Of a DNA stretch of 43,771 bases, positions 8,099-18,067 are shown in pieces. The notes under the pieces were generated by a model. The model ran no database searches. It was not told the DNA's origin and worked only from the letters and a program-made list of their open reading frames with translations. The position numbers and the translations under genes were made by a program. Each line of letters starts with the position of its first letter. The first letter of the stretch is position 1. Origin of the DNA: Bacteroidales bacterium. GTDB lineage: Bacteria; Bacteroidota; Bacteroidia; Bacteroidales; UBA932. Location: positions 1-43,771 of the forward strand of contig SUYV01000014.1 in NCBI GenBank assembly GCA_015060255.1. Direction: 5' to 3'.

Positions 8099-10825
8099 AT
8101 GGAATCTACAAAGAAAAGAGTGTACTGCTTCGGCGGCAAGACCGCTGAGGGTAATGGCACTATGCGTGAGCTTCTCGGCGGTAAGGGTGCAAACCTTGCT
8201 GAGATGTGTACTCTCAACATTCCTGTACCTGCAGGTTTCACTATCACAACCGAGTGCTGTACTGAGTACTATGAGCTCGGTGGCGGTTACAACGACGCTC
8301 TCAAGGCTGAGGTAGCCGAGGCCCTCAAGAAGACTGAGGCTATCATGGGCATGAAGTTCGGTGACAAGGAGAATCCTCTCCTCGTTTCTTGCCGTTCAGG
8401 CGCCCGCAGCTCTATGCCTGGTATGATGGATACAATCCTCAACATCGGTCTCTGCTCTGAGACTATCCCTGGCATGATCGCAAAGACAAACAATCCACGT
8501 TTCGTATATGATGCATATCGTCGTCTCATCATGATGTACTCTGACGTTGTGATGGAGAAGGCAGAGGGCATCGAGCCTGCAGACGGCCAGGGTATCCGCC
8601 AGCAGCTCGACAGGATGATGGAAGAGGTGAAGGTGGCAAAGGGCTACGCTTCGGACACTGACATCACAGCTGAGGAGCTCAAGGATCTCTGCGACCGCTT
8701 CAAGGTTCGCGTGAAGGAAGTTCTCGGAACTGAGTTCCCTGATTCAGCAGAGGCTCAGCTTTGGGGATCAATCGGCGGCGTGTTCAAGTCTTGGAACGGA
8801 AAGCGCGCTATCGCATACCGTCGTATCGAGGGTATTCCAGATGAGTGGGGTACTGCAGTGAACGTACAGTCAATGGTATTCGGTAACATGGGTGACAACT
8901 CTGCAACAGGTGTTGCATTCTCACGTAACCCTGCAAACGGTGACAACAAGTTCTACGGTGAGTGGCTCATCAACGCTCAGGGTGAGGACGTAGTTGCCGG
9001 TATCCGTACACCAAACCCTCTCAACGAGGCTACCAAGAACCCGCACAACCAGAACCTCGCTTCTCTCGAGACTTCAATGCCGGAGGTTTACAAGGAGCTT
9101 GACGGCATCCGTCTCCACCTTGAGAATCACTTCCGCGATATGCAGGACATCGAGTTCACTATCCAGGACGGCAAGCTCTGGATGCTCCAGTGCCGCGTAG
9201 GTAAGAGAACAGGTCTTGCAGCCCTCAACATGGCTATGGACATGCTCCAGGAAGGTATGATCGACGAGAAGACAGCCGTAATGCGCGTCGCTCCGGCTCA
9301 GCTCGACGAGATCCTCCACCCTATCCTCGACCCTGCTTCTGAGAAGAAGGCTTCAGTTATCGCACAGGGTCTTCCAGCATCTCCAGGTGGAGCGGTAGGA
9401 GTTATCGCATTCACTTCAGAGGCTGCAATGGAAGCTGCTGAGAAGGGCATCGCAACCATCCTCGTCCGTGAGGAGACTTCACCAGAGGACGTAGAGGGTA
9501 TGCGTGCTTGCGCAGGTATCCTCACTCAGCGCGGTGGTATGACTTCACACGCTGCACTCGTTGCACGCGGATGGGGCAAGTGCTGTATCGTAGGCTGCGA
9601 GGCTATGCACATCGACCTCGAGAACAAGGTAATCAAGTTCAAGGGCTCTGACAAGGAGTACCACGAGGGTGACGTTCTCTCTATCAACGGTGCAAAGGGT
9701 CTTGTTTACGACGTGGCTATCGAGACTATGGACGCTTCTGACAACCCACGTTTCCAGCAGTTCATGGAGATCGTTGACAAGTTCCGCACAATGGGCGTAC
9801 GCACAAACGCAGATACTCCGGAGGATGCTGCTCGCGCAATCAGCTTCGGCGCTGAGGGTATCGGTCTCTTCCGTATCGAGCACATGTTCTACGGACAGAA
9901 CGCAGAGACTCCGCTCTCTAAGCTCCGCAAGATGATCCTTGCAAAGAACGACGAGGAAAGAAAGGCAGCTCTCGCAGAGCTCGAGCCATTCATCAAGGCC
10001 GCTGTAAAGGGCACTATGAAGGTAATGAACGGCAAGCCTGTTACATTCCGTCTCCTCGACCCACCTCTCCACGAGTTCGTGCCTCAGACTGAAGGCAAGA
10101 AGGAAGAGCTCGCTGAGGAGCTTCACATCACCGTCGGCGAGATCGAGAAGCGTGGTGAGTCACTCCACGAGGTAAACCCTATGATGGGTCACCGCGGAGT
10201 ACGTCTCCATGTAACATATCCTATGATCTCAGAGACTCAGTTCCGCGCTATCTTCACAGCTGCTGGTGAGCTCAAGAAGGAAGGATTCGATCCTAAGCCA
10301 GAGATCATGGTTCCTGTAACAATCTCAGACCGTGAGCTCCGTTTCCAGAAGGCTATCTGCGAGAAGATCCGCGCAGAGGTTGAGGCTGAGTTCGGCTTCG
10401 AGATCAAGTACATGTTCGGTACAATGATCGAGATCCCACGTGCAGCCCTCACAGCTGACCGCATGGCTCGTACTGCAGAGTTCTTCTCATTCGGTACAAA
10501 CGACCTCACTCAGATGACATTCGGATTCTCACGCGACGACGTAGGAACCTTCATGGGCGACTACCTCGGCAACAAGATCCTCGATGCTGACCCATTCAAG
10601 ACTCTCGACCAGAAGTCAGTAGGTAAGCTCGTAGGTTACGCAGTGAAGGAAGGCCGCGAGACTCGCGAGAACCTCAAGTGCGGTATCTGCGGTGAGCACG
10701 GTGGTGATCCTGCATCAGTTGAATTCTGCTTCAAGACAGGCCTCAACTATGTATCATGCTCTCCATTCCGCGTTCCTATCGCAAGACTCGCTGCGGCACA
10801 GGCAGCAATCAAGGCAGCTAAGTAA
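8099..10825 (+). CDS. ppdK: Pyruvate, phosphate dikinase
   Basis: 908 residues, full length. Reversibly converts pyruvate + ATP + phosphate to phosphoenolpyruvate + AMP + diphosphate in the cytoplasm, serving glycolysis or gluconeogenesis in anaerobes. Order of domains: N-terminal ATP-grasp region beginning VYCFGGKTAEG; the phosphohistidine swivelling domain with GGMTSHAA (His484 in that motif); and the PEP/pyruvate TIM barrel ending with CGICGEHGG (Cys864 as the expected acid/base residue). The start has no SD but an A/T-rich leader. Codon use differs from its neighbours: Leu is almost only CTC/CTT, Arg CGT/CGC and Glu GAG, the signature of a very highly expressed gene. It is monocistronic, with a terminator at 10849. 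Confidence 0.97.
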   Translation: MESTKKRVYCFGGKTAEGNGTMRELLGGKGANLAEMCTLNIPVPAGFTITTECCTEYYELGGGYNDALKAEVAEALKKTEAIMGMKFGDKENPLLVSCRSGARSSMPGMMDTILNIGLCSETIPGMIAKTNNPRFVYDAYRRLIMMYSDVVMEKAEGIEPADGQGIRQQLDRMMEEVKVAKGYASDTDITAEELKDLCDRFKVRVKEVLGTEFPDSAEAQLWGSIGGVFKSWNGKRAIAYRRIEGIPDEWGTAVNVQSMVFGNMGDNSATGVAFSRNPANGDNKFYGEWLINAQGEDVVAGIRTPNPLNEATKNPHNQNLASLETSMPEVYKELDGIRLHLENHFRDMQDIEFTIQDGKLWMLQCRVGKRTGLAALNMAMDMLQEGMIDEKTAVMRVAPAQLDEILHPILDPASEKKASVIAQGLPASPGGAVGVIAFTSEAAMEAAEKGIATILVREETSPEDVEGMRACAGILTQRGGMTSHAALVARGWGKCCIVGCEAMHIDLENKVIKFKGSDKEYHEGDVLSINGAKGLVYDVAIETMDASDNPRFQQFMEIVDKFRTMGVRTNADTPEDAARAISFGAEGIGLFRIEHMFYGQNAETPLSKLRKMILAKNDEERKAALAELEPFIKAAVKGTMKVMNGKPVTFRLLDPPLHEFVPQTEGKKEELAEELHITVGEIEKRGESLHEVNPMMGHRGVRLHVTYPMISETQFRAIFTAAGELKKEGFDPKPEIMVPVTISDRELRFQKAICEKIRAEVEAEFGFEIKYMFGTMIEIPRAALTADRMARTAEFFSFGTNDLTQMTFGFSRDDVGTFMGDYLGNKILDADPFKTLDQKSVGKLVGYAVKEGRETRENLKCGICGEHGGDPASVEFCFKTGLNYVSCSPFRVPIARLAAAQAAIKAAK

Positions 10826-10848
10826 TCAGCGTCTTAATATATCAATGA

Positions 10849-10882
10849 GTCCCGTTCTGCAAAGAGCGGGACTTTTATTTTA
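10849..10882 (+). terminator. Intrinsic terminator of ppdK
   Basis: Ten-base-pair stem (10849-10858 with 10863-10872, one G-T pair) closed by a GCAA tetraloop and followed by a T-rich tail from 10873. Confidence 0.85.
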
Positions 10883-10888
10883 TTTTCT

Positions 10889-10896
10889 TAACTTTG
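10889..10896 (+). promoter_or_regulatory. Candidate -7 element of the lipoprotein gene
   Basis: TAACTTTG is a perfect match to TAnnTTTG, just after the ppdK terminator and 36 bases before the ATG at 10933. No clear TTTG box is seen upstream. Confidence 0.5.
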
Positions 10897-10932
10897 TCTT
10901 TATTGAGATTTGACAACCATAACGATAAACAT

Positions 10933-12192
10933 ATGAAAACATTCAGATTCTTTATAGCAGCAACGACACTTGCTGTACTCTGCTGTATGGCTTCATGCGA
11001 GAAACAGAAGACCGAGGATGACGAAAAGGATGATGACGATCTAAACTCATGGACAGTCAACGGCATAGAGAATGACTTCTTCAGCACAGCGCTGACAATG
11101 GTAGGTGACAATCTGGCCATAGCAGCCTCACCGAAAGAGGGGCTTACGGATGTCACCTCAATAATGGAAAGCGACGAGTTCTTTTATGCCGCAGTCAGTC
11201 CAGTGCTGCTGAACAAGGAGTTCAACCCGAAGAACGAAACTTCCGCCTTCACCATCATCAGTTCCCTGAATGAGGCTGTACTTGAAGCCGTAGCACCAGA
11301 CAAGACCGATGAGATCAGGGACGGCAAATGTCTAATGACTTTTGAAGACAATGTCCTGACACTGAAGGCAAAGCTGATCCTGACAGACGGAACGGAAGTC
11401 GGTCTGCATATCACAGCGGAAGCACAAGAAGACGAAGAGGTCGTCATAAATGAAAACATAATCGGCAGAGGCGACGAGATCAAGCCATTGAGAGCAGGAT
11501 TCTACAAAGAGCTGGAAGGCACGACATACCTTTTCTTCACCCCGGCAAACATATCATATTTCAGCGAACTGGACATTGCGACATGGTATCTTTATCTGGC
11601 AATGCCTGCCGACCTGATCAGAACGAAGAGCGGATCTGAAGTTCTGTTCGGAATGGTGGACAATACCAATGCTGACAATAACTTCGAAATCAGCACAGAC
11701 ACAGGCTCGGAAACAGTAGAGACTTTCTACATAGCCACTTCTGGTAACGGAGAGTACACCGCTGACATATCTTTCATAATCGATGGGATCACATATTGCA
11801 TCCAGTTTGATGGAATATGCATCAGCGCAGACATCGAGAAACCTGTCGAAGTCTTCGAGACATCATTCACGTTCAATGGTGAAACAATGGACATAGAGTC
11901 AGCAGCATTGATAAAGGGAGACCAGACATGGACACTTGAACTTTCTGTCAGCAACGGCAAGAAGGCAGAAGTCACGATGCCGGTCAAGTTCTGGGCCTAT
12001 GAAGCCGTCGGCTTCTCATACGATAAGGACAACATACGTGTATCCTATGACGGAAATGTCTACAACAAAGCCAGCGGAAGCAGCGGAACCATAAACCTGA
12101 AGCTCAATGAAGAACTCTCTCAGATCGAGATCAAATTCACCAACTACAACAATCTGGAGTTCTACTACAACGGTTCCTACTCTACAAGATGA
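10933..12192 (+). CDS. Uncharacterised lipoprotein, probably surface exposed
   Basis: 419 residues from the ATG at 10933, chosen because it begins a clear lipoprotein signal (MKTFRFFIAATTLAVLCCMASC, lipidated Cys22). An upstream TTG in frame lies inside the -7 element and is not credible. Cys22 is followed by a strongly acidic stretch (TEDDEKDDDD), similar to the negatively charged signals that send Bacteroidota lipoproteins to the cell surface. The rest looks like all-beta modules separated by linkers, with three loosely similar stretches of the type VNGI.., ADISFIIDGITY and SFTFNGETMDI. No enzyme motif is visible. It has its own -7 element. Its 3' end overlaps the convergent DUF4954 gene by 16 bases. 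Function unknown. Confidence 0.8.
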   Translation: MKTFRFFIAATTLAVLCCMASCEKQKTEDDEKDDDDLNSWTVNGIENDFFSTALTMVGDNLAIAASPKEGLTDVTSIMESDEFFYAAVSPVLLNKEFNPKNETSAFTIISSLNEAVLEAVAPDKTDEIRDGKCLMTFEDNVLTLKAKLILTDGTEVGLHITAEAQEDEEVVINENIIGRGDEIKPLRAGFYKELEGTTYLFFTPANISYFSELDIATWYLYLAMPADLIRTKSGSEVLFGMVDNTNADNNFEISTDTGSETVETFYIATSGNGEYTADISFIIDGITYCIQFDGICISADIEKPVEVFETSFTFNGETMDIESAALIKGDQTWTLELSVSNGKKAEVTMPVKFWAYEAVGFSYDKDNIRVSYDGNVYNKASGSSGTINLKLNEELSQIEIKFTNYNNLEFYYNGSYSTR

Positions 12193-14117
12193 CGGATCGA
12201 CTCAAGTCTGCCCAAGGCAAGTTCGCCGAGGGCGGACTTGTCTTTTATATGGTCACGGACCGATGCCACAAACGGATCCGACTCAAAATCCGACATTGAA
12301 CTCAGGGCGAAATCCTTCCGTGCATCCTCATATATCAGATTGTCCAATGAGATCACGGACTCCTTCCATCTGTTGACAAGACCAGCAAGTTCACCCACGG
12401 ATGCGGTATTCAGATCTATGCCATAACAGTCCCTGATGGCATCATATGCCCATTTCCATTCGTACGCATAATAGTTCTCATGCATCTCACGAAGACGTGC
12501 CTCCACCACACGGATATCCGACACTGTCCCGTTCTCCACATGATCCAGGAGAGCATTGAATGCATTATCCGGAACTATCATCCCACCTACATCGATCCAT
12601 TCTCCTTCACCATGAGATGCTGTCGGACGCAAAGCCTCATGCAGTTCGTCCAATGTCGAAAATGACGAATTCATGATCCTGGTTATAAGCGAATTACCAA
12701 GGAATTTATCTATGGCCATCGAGTATAGACGCAAACCCTTCTGAAGCGATGACCTTCGGATCAGGCCGCTCTGAAACGAATATGTGTCAGACCTGTCTCC
12801 GGAGACCGCCTGCAGAGACTGCAGAAGTTCCCTGCCCTTTATCATCTTCCTGATGGTATATGGGCTGAGAAGATTGAAATTTATGCAGTCCAGCCTGTCA
12901 GGATCGGTCCTGCCGTCCCTCTGAGGCCACTTCTTGGCATCACGGATGGTGCCGACACTCTTCAGGTTAGCTCCAGGTACAATATAAGACGTACTCTCCT
13001 GCTCGATCAGATATGAGAAAGGAAGGTCTCTCGTATCCTGATGGCAGACATGCCTTCCCATGACCAAAGAGAATGCGCCTATCTTTGCAGGCCAGAGGAT
13101 ATAGGAGTCCGATGCCGTCTTCGCTCCCCTCTCCAGCAATCCATGATGTATCGGCCCCAGCTTATACATATGGTTGCTCTGATTGGAACCGGATCCGGCA
13201 TTCATGAATGAGAACATTCCGGCTATAAGCAAGGTGGATTTATGATGGGTAACGGTAAAAGGGCCTGCGAATATGGCGCATGCCTCGCCGTTCTCGCCCT
13301 GGCAGTTGCTGAAGAACAGCGAGTCTGTTGCTGAATAATTATGTCCCAGACGACAGGCCTGACCAATGAAACAACGCGAAAAGGTCACTCCATCCGTAAT
13401 GCTGCTGCCGCTGCTTATGATGAAGTCATCCCCCACCACACCTATTCCTATATGTACAGGCGCAGACGCATTGCTGTTTATGCTGCCGTTCTTAAGACGC
13501 GCTGCCCCTTCTATCCTGCAGCAATCGCCAATGCGGACATTCTTCACATATCCGGAGTCTACAATGATCACATCATCACCGATCGTACCCATGGAAGATG
13601 TCACCGACGCCGCATACCGCATAGCCATCTCCCTCATCCCCGAAATAAGTTCAGGCCTGCAGCGATATACGGCCATGGCGTAAGCAACCTGGGCCGACAA
13701 CCTGTCATATATGACGACTTCGTTGCCTCCTGTCTCGTTTAGCACCGAGACCTGGACACCGTTTCCAAAGGCCGTCGGACCGTCAGTGAGGATTATGTCG
13801 ACATTCTCAATGAAGGCTCCCCGGCCTATCGTATAGTTCGCTATGTAATTGCTGATATTCTCTATGAGACAGTCATCGCCGACCGTCACATCATGCAGAG
13901 TCGCATGATATATTCCGGAATGCTTGCGGATCCCGCCCGCAAGGCAGAATTCCTTTCTGAACACGCCAAGCCTTATCTTTCCTGAAAACCTGACGTTGCT
14001 TACATAATCAGTCGAGAAGCCTTCGGAGACTTCGATCTCATTCCAATCAGATGCTGTGCACATCTGTGCCTGCAGCCTCTCGATCTCGGAGGCCTCAAGC
14101 CTTCTATAATTCACCAT
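12177..14117 (-). CDS. DUF4954 family protein with left-handed beta-helix hexapeptide repeats
   Basis: 646 residues, with no signal peptide or membrane segment. The N-terminal two thirds contain hexapeptide-like turns (IGRGAFIENV, VTVGDDCLIENI, IGDDVIIVDSGYVKNVRIGDCCRI) typical of the LbH/UDP-GlcNAc acyltransferase fold. The C-terminal third is helical and charged. The pattern matches the Bacteroidota family DUF4954, whose activity I do not know; LbH proteins are often acyl- or nucleotidyltransferases. The start overlaps the recX stop by 14 bases and is preceded by AAGGTGAAGG, which can act as an SD, so it is translated as the last gene of the rlmN-patatin-recX group. Family confident, function not. 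Confidence 0.85.
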   Translation of the reverse strand: MVNYRRLEASEIERLQAQMCTASDWNEIEVSEGFSTDYVSNVRFSGKIRLGVFRKEFCLAGGIRKHSGIYHATLHDVTVGDDCLIENISNYIANYTIGRGAFIENVDIILTDGPTAFGNGVQVSVLNETGGNEVVIYDRLSAQVAYAMAVYRCRPELISGMREMAMRYAASVTSSMGTIGDDVIIVDSGYVKNVRIGDCCRIEGAARLKNGSINSNASAPVHIGIGVVGDDFIISSGSSITDGVTFSRCFIGQACRLGHNYSATDSLFFSNCQGENGEACAIFAGPFTVTHHKSTLLIAGMFSFMNAGSGSNQSNHMYKLGPIHHGLLERGAKTASDSYILWPAKIGAFSLVMGRHVCHQDTRDLPFSYLIEQESTSYIVPGANLKSVGTIRDAKKWPQRDGRTDPDRLDCINFNLLSPYTIRKMIKGRELLQSLQAVSGDRSDTYSFQSGLIRRSSLQKGLRLYSMAIDKFLGNSLITRIMNSSFSTLDELHEALRPTASHGEGEWIDVGGMIVPDNAFNALLDHVENGTVSDIRVVEARLREMHENYYAYEWKWAYDAIRDCYGIDLNTASVGELAGLVNRWKESVISLDNLIYEDARKDFALSSMSDFESDPFVASVRDHIKDKSALGELALGRLESIRHLVE

Positions 14118-14583
14118 CCTTCACCTTTCTTATCAAGATATCCACTACTTCGGAAACCTCATCATAAGAGTAGCCTCTTCCCAGGCCGAAGCGGAGCATC
14201 TTGAGACGGCACTGCGGGTCATCCTTCAAAGTCCTGAACTTGTTCTCCAACAGCTTCTCAAGCCTCGATCCGGCCTTCTCCTGATCGATTTCCTCGAGAG
14301 CCTTGTCTATCACGTCGCGTGCCACACCTTTCCCGGCGAGCATATATCTGATCTTCACAGCACCCCATCCCTGGATGGCGGCCTTGTCGCGCGCAAATGC
14401 TGATGCATAACGTAGGTCATCCACATACTTCTCACCGATCAGCAGTTCCACTACCTCCTGTGCTGCGGCACGGTCACCCTCCAGAGCATCACAAGCCTTC
14501 TTCAAGACGTCCGCAACACAATACTCACGCCTTGAGCACAGGCCCCTGAGCCTGTCCGCCACTTTCTTCTGCTTATCGTCCAT
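14104..14583 (-). CDS. recX: RecX family regulatory protein
   Basis: 159 residues from the ATG at 14583. The longer frame starts at a TTG inside the preceding gene; the ATG lies four bases after that gene's stop and gives a normal RecX length. RecX binds RecA filaments and modulates, usually inhibits, strand exchange. Visible features: helical three-repeat architecture, LCSRREYCVADVLKKAC, the VDDLRYASAFARDK motif, and GWGAVKIRYMLAGKGV. recA itself is close by (18211) but is transcribed divergently from another promoter, so the pair is not an operon here. recX follows the patatin gene in a packed operon. Confidence 0.9.
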   Translation of the reverse strand: MDDKQKKVADRLRGLCSRREYCVADVLKKACDALEGDRAAAQEVVELLIGEKYVDDLRYASAFARDKAAIQGWGAVKIRYMLAGKGVARDVIDKALEEIDQEKAGSRLEKLLENKFRTLKDDPQCRLKMLRFGLGRGYSYDEVSEVVDILIRKVKDGEL

Positions 14584-14587
14584 AACT

Positions 14588-16975
14588 TTAGAAATTGTAG
14601 CCTGCACTGATGTAGAAGCCAACTTTATTCGTCAGATTTGACCAATGGATGTCAGCCTTGAGAGGGCCGAATATCGTATCAAAGGCATACTCCAGGCCTG
14701 CTCCGAAATATCCAAGTCCATTTGTATAATCCCTGAAGGTATCACAATCTCTGGCATAGTTCAGTATTCCTGTAACATAGTGATTCTTTGCAAGTTTGAA
14801 CCGATAGTCAGTCCTGAAGATCGTAAGTATGTTCTTCATTGCAGAGATGTGATTGACTCCGATGAACGGCATCTGCTGGTCTACGAAACGCGATGGCAAT
14901 GCACCTCCCATGGCATTGAAATAGGCCACTGGAATATCATGACCGAAGAGAAGACGGAAATCGAACGAAGGAATGAACGCAAACACATTACCCAGCGGAA
15001 TCACAAACTTTCCATCTGCCCTTAAAGTGTGGAAGTTATCAATGGCATTTGGAAATCCTGCGAATGTCCAGCTGTATGAAAGGCCTGCATCAATTCCTCT
15101 TGTAGGGAAATATCCATCATCAAACGTATATGTATCGGCCTCGGCAAAGACTGAAACGAAATCATTGTTCAACTGGCTGAAGTCATAATCTCCGATAAAC
15201 TGAGAAGACTTGACGTTACGCACCCTGATGATTTCATTTCTGAGTCCGGCCTTCATGTCCATATGCTTCCATGTGATATTAGACATGAAGAATTCCTGTC
15301 TGGAAGCGAGATAACTGAAGCTCAAGCGATTGCTGCCGAAATCCAACATATTCAGGTCAGTCCACCTAACGGAAGCCAGAGCATTCAGGGTCGGAACCTT
15401 CGGCACATCATATGACCATTTGAACTGAACATATGGATTGGCACTTATCTTAGCCGTAAAATCATAGCAATGGCCATGAAGCTTATGAGCATTCAGTCCC
15501 AGATTGATCAGCACGGAAACTATTTCCTCCGTGTCTGCCCTCACACCAAGTCCGAACTGATGTATCGGTCCTTTCTTGCAATTAAGGATCAGATCAAACG
15601 GTTCTCCCTTACCGGACAGTTCATATGTCACAAAATCATAGGCCTGAGTGCCATAAATCTGCGCCACGATATGATCAAGGTCCTCACGGCTTATCTTCTG
15701 ACCATACTTGAGGTCCAGTCTTTCCTTGAGCAGTTCCTTCTCCCGTGGCAGCACACCCTTTATGTCCACATTGGCTATGACCAGAGAATCACCTGCCATG
15801 GCACTTGCAGGCTTCTTCTTTTTCGGATAATATTTTCCCGCCGTCTTTTCAGCAACAATACGGAGCAGAGAATCCTGTGCAAGGGCTGCCTCATATCCTC
15901 TGATCATTATCGTATCAATGCTTACAGGATTGAAGCTCATCATATTGAACTCCTTCAGGTCAGGCTTGATCTTCACATCAGGAATATTGACATTCTCCTC
16001 AAAAGCGTCACGGCCCAGCATATCTATGCCCTGGCCTATTATATCACCTAGGTTATTAACCTCCATATACGTCCTGCGATGCTGAGAAAGATCGACTCCG
16101 ATAATTATATCGGCTCCCATGCTACGCGCAAGCGCAGTAGGATAATTGTCCCTGAGACCACCATCCACCAGCACCATTCCATCCACCCTTACCGGGGCAA
16201 AGATACCAGGTATGGACATTGTCGAGCGCATGGCGTCATTCATTTTGCCGCTATGCCATATCTTGGCCTTACCTGAAACCATATCTGCTGCAATACATGT
16301 GAACGGTATCGGGAATTCCTTGAAATCGGTAGAATCCTGATAACCGATTGTCAGGGAACTGATGAGATTACTTACATTCTGACCATAGATAAATCCTGAA
16401 GGAAGGCTTCCCAGCAGATTCTTCTTAAGCATTTCCGATCCTTTTTCATTATCGGCGCCGATGTGAAGCACATCATGTCTATGGACGGGATCGAACCGGA
16501 ATTCATCCGCCATCTTCATCTTGTAATAATCCTTTTCATAAAAGAAAGGGATCGACAACATGTATTTCTCCTTATACTTGGCATCAGTATACGAAATGTA
16601 CTTTCTTGACAGTTCATCACTGAAAGCCCAATCCCAATCGAGATTCCTGACAAGCGTATCCATCTGGTCTGTGGTATAGCCAAGAGAATACAAGCCTCCT
16701 ATAAGACCACCCATACTCGTACCCAGCACCATGTCCACAGGTATTCCCAACGACTCCATATATCTGATGACCCCGATATGCGCCGCACCTTTCGCACCGC
16801 CTCCGCTGAGCACAAGAGCTACGGTAGGACGATACTTGCGGATTTCCGCCATACGCTGCTGCATCTGCACCACGGCAATTGAATCCGCCACAGGGTCTAT
16901 GCCACGTGCAGAGACAGGAACCGCTCCCACCAGAAGCGGCAATACCATGATCAATAGATATACAAAGCGTTTCAT
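14588..16975 (-). CDS. Patatin-like phospholipase fused to a POTRA domain and outer-membrane beta-barrel (PlpD-like)
   Basis: 795 residues from the ATG at 16975, chosen because it starts a signal peptide (MKRFVYLLIMVLPLLVGAVPVSA) four bases after the rlmN stop. The patatin domain (about 50-330) has oxyanion loop GGGAKG (58-63), nucleophile elbow GTSMGG (Ser87) and the DGG aspartate (Asp271), so the Ser-Asp dyad is intact. A POTRA-like segment (about 395-465) and a C-terminal barrel ending in phenylalanine follow, the layout of type Vd autotransporters and of Omp85-like proteins with patatin. It probably hydrolyses phospholipids at the outer membrane or in released form; whether the passenger is secreted is unknown. 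It shares an operon with rlmN and recX. Confidence 0.9.
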   Translation of the reverse strand: MKRFVYLLIMVLPLLVGAVPVSARGIDPVADSIAVVQMQQRMAEIRKYRPTVALVLSGGGAKGAAHIGVIRYMESLGIPVDMVLGTSMGGLIGGLYSLGYTTDQMDTLVRNLDWDWAFSDELSRKYISYTDAKYKEKYMLSIPFFYEKDYYKMKMADEFRFDPVHRHDVLHIGADNEKGSEMLKKNLLGSLPSGFIYGQNVSNLISSLTIGYQDSTDFKEFPIPFTCIAADMVSGKAKIWHSGKMNDAMRSTMSIPGIFAPVRVDGMVLVDGGLRDNYPTALARSMGADIIIGVDLSQHRRTYMEVNNLGDIIGQGIDMLGRDAFEENVNIPDVKIKPDLKEFNMMSFNPVSIDTIMIRGYEAALAQDSLLRIVAEKTAGKYYPKKKKPASAMAGDSLVIANVDIKGVLPREKELLKERLDLKYGQKISREDLDHIVAQIYGTQAYDFVTYELSGKGEPFDLILNCKKGPIHQFGLGVRADTEEIVSVLINLGLNAHKLHGHCYDFTAKISANPYVQFKWSYDVPKVPTLNALASVRWTDLNMLDFGSNRLSFSYLASRQEFFMSNITWKHMDMKAGLRNEIIRVRNVKSSQFIGDYDFSQLNNDFVSVFAEADTYTFDDGYFPTRGIDAGLSYSWTFAGFPNAIDNFHTLRADGKFVIPLGNVFAFIPSFDFRLLFGHDIPVAYFNAMGGALPSRFVDQQMPFIGVNHISAMKNILTIFRTDYRFKLAKNHYVTGILNYARDCDTFRDYTNGLGYFGAGLEYAFDTIFGPLKADIHWSNLTNKVGFYISAGYNF

Positions 16976-16979
16976 TTCA

Positions 16980-18047
16980 TCATTTCTTGTTATGTTCACC
17001 CGCCAGCATTCCACAGGCAGCGAGAATATCTTCACCACGAGACGCGCGGACAGTAGTCATAAGTCCCAGATTGTTGAGCCTGGTCTTGAAATTCTCTATG
17101 ATCACATCCGGAGAGGTCTCATATGGGAAATCCGGTATCTTATGGAAGCGGATGAGATTCATCCTGCACTCAAGCCCACGTAGCATACGTACCAGTGCAT
17201 CTGCGTGAACTTTGGTGTCATTGAATCCTGCAAACATCGTATACTCGAAACTCACACGTCGCTGTCCGCTGAAATCATATTGCTTGATCAGGTCTATGAC
17301 ATCCTGAATCGGCCACGCCCCCTGTACCGGCATCACACTCAGGCGCTCCTCCGGAAGCGGGTTGTGCAGACTGACAGCCAGATGGCATTTGCATTCGTCA
17401 AGAAAGCGCTTGAGGTTTGGCAAGACTCCGATAGTTGACAGGGTTATCCTCTTCGGACTCCACGCAAAGCCCCAGTCTGCCGTAAGGATCTCTATCGCGC
17501 GCATCACATTGTCATAGTTGTCAAGTGGCTCACCCATTCCCATAAACACAGCATTTGTCAGTCTGTCAGACTCATCCACAGCTATGAACTGCGAAATTAT
17601 GTCTGCGGCCGACATATGACCATGAAATCCCTGTCTTCCTGTCATGCAAAATCTGCACCCCATCCTGCATCCGGCCTGAGAAGATACGCATAAAGTTGCA
17701 CGGTCGGCATCAGGTATCATCACAGCTTCGATGGCACTGCTCTCAAGTTCATCTTCATCAAGTCTGAGATTAAGTCCACGCCTATGTGAACAGCTGACAG
17801 GAAAGAGATATTTCTTTGTACCGTCAGATGAGATCTGAAGTCCAGCATAGGGAGTCACCCCTACCTCATATTTCTCGGACAGTTTCGCTCTGGCGACCTT
17901 CGAGAGATTCGTCATGTCATCTATGGAACGTACCTTCTTCACATATAGCCACTGCGCTATCTGCTTGGCCGTAAATCCAGGCAGGCCTTCTTCTGCCACG
18001 AGCCTCTTGAGCTCATCCAAGTTCTTCCCTAAGAGTTTAATCTTCAT
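16980..18047 (-). CDS. rlmN: Dual-specificity 23S rRNA A2503 / tRNA A37 C2-methyltransferase
   Basis: 355 residues from the ATG at 18047. Two further ATGs at 18056 and 18065 are in frame, but a perfect -7 element (18068-18075) puts the transcript start at about 18062, and MKIKLLG is a typical beginning. It is a radical-SAM enzyme using two SAM molecules; the cluster motif CRMGCRFC gives Cys127, 131 and 134. Cys120 (TLCVSSQAG) and Cys345 (AACGML) match the two extra cysteines needed for the methyl-cysteine mechanism. The same motif pattern argues for RlmN rather than Cfr. First gene of the leftward group rlmN-patatin-recX-DUF4954. Confidence 0.95.
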   Translation of the reverse strand: MKIKLLGKNLDELKRLVAEEGLPGFTAKQIAQWLYVKKVRSIDDMTNLSKVARAKLSEKYEVGVTPYAGLQISSDGTKKYLFPVSCSHRRGLNLRLDEDELESSAIEAVMIPDADRATLCVSSQAGCRMGCRFCMTGRQGFHGHMSAADIISQFIAVDESDRLTNAVFMGMGEPLDNYDNVMRAIEILTADWGFAWSPKRITLSTIGVLPNLKRFLDECKCHLAVSLHNPLPEERLSVMPVQGAWPIQDVIDLIKQYDFSGQRRVSFEYTMFAGFNDTKVHADALVRMLRGLECRMNLIRFHKIPDFPYETSPDVIIENFKTRLNNLGLMTTVRASRGEDILAACGMLAGEHNKK

Positions 18048-18067
18048 ATCATTCATTACAATCATTA

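Noticed and set aside
9545..10126. 193-residue minus-strand reading frame
   Set aside because: Opposite ppdK, and a product of its strong codon bias; ppdK is full length with all catalytic residues.
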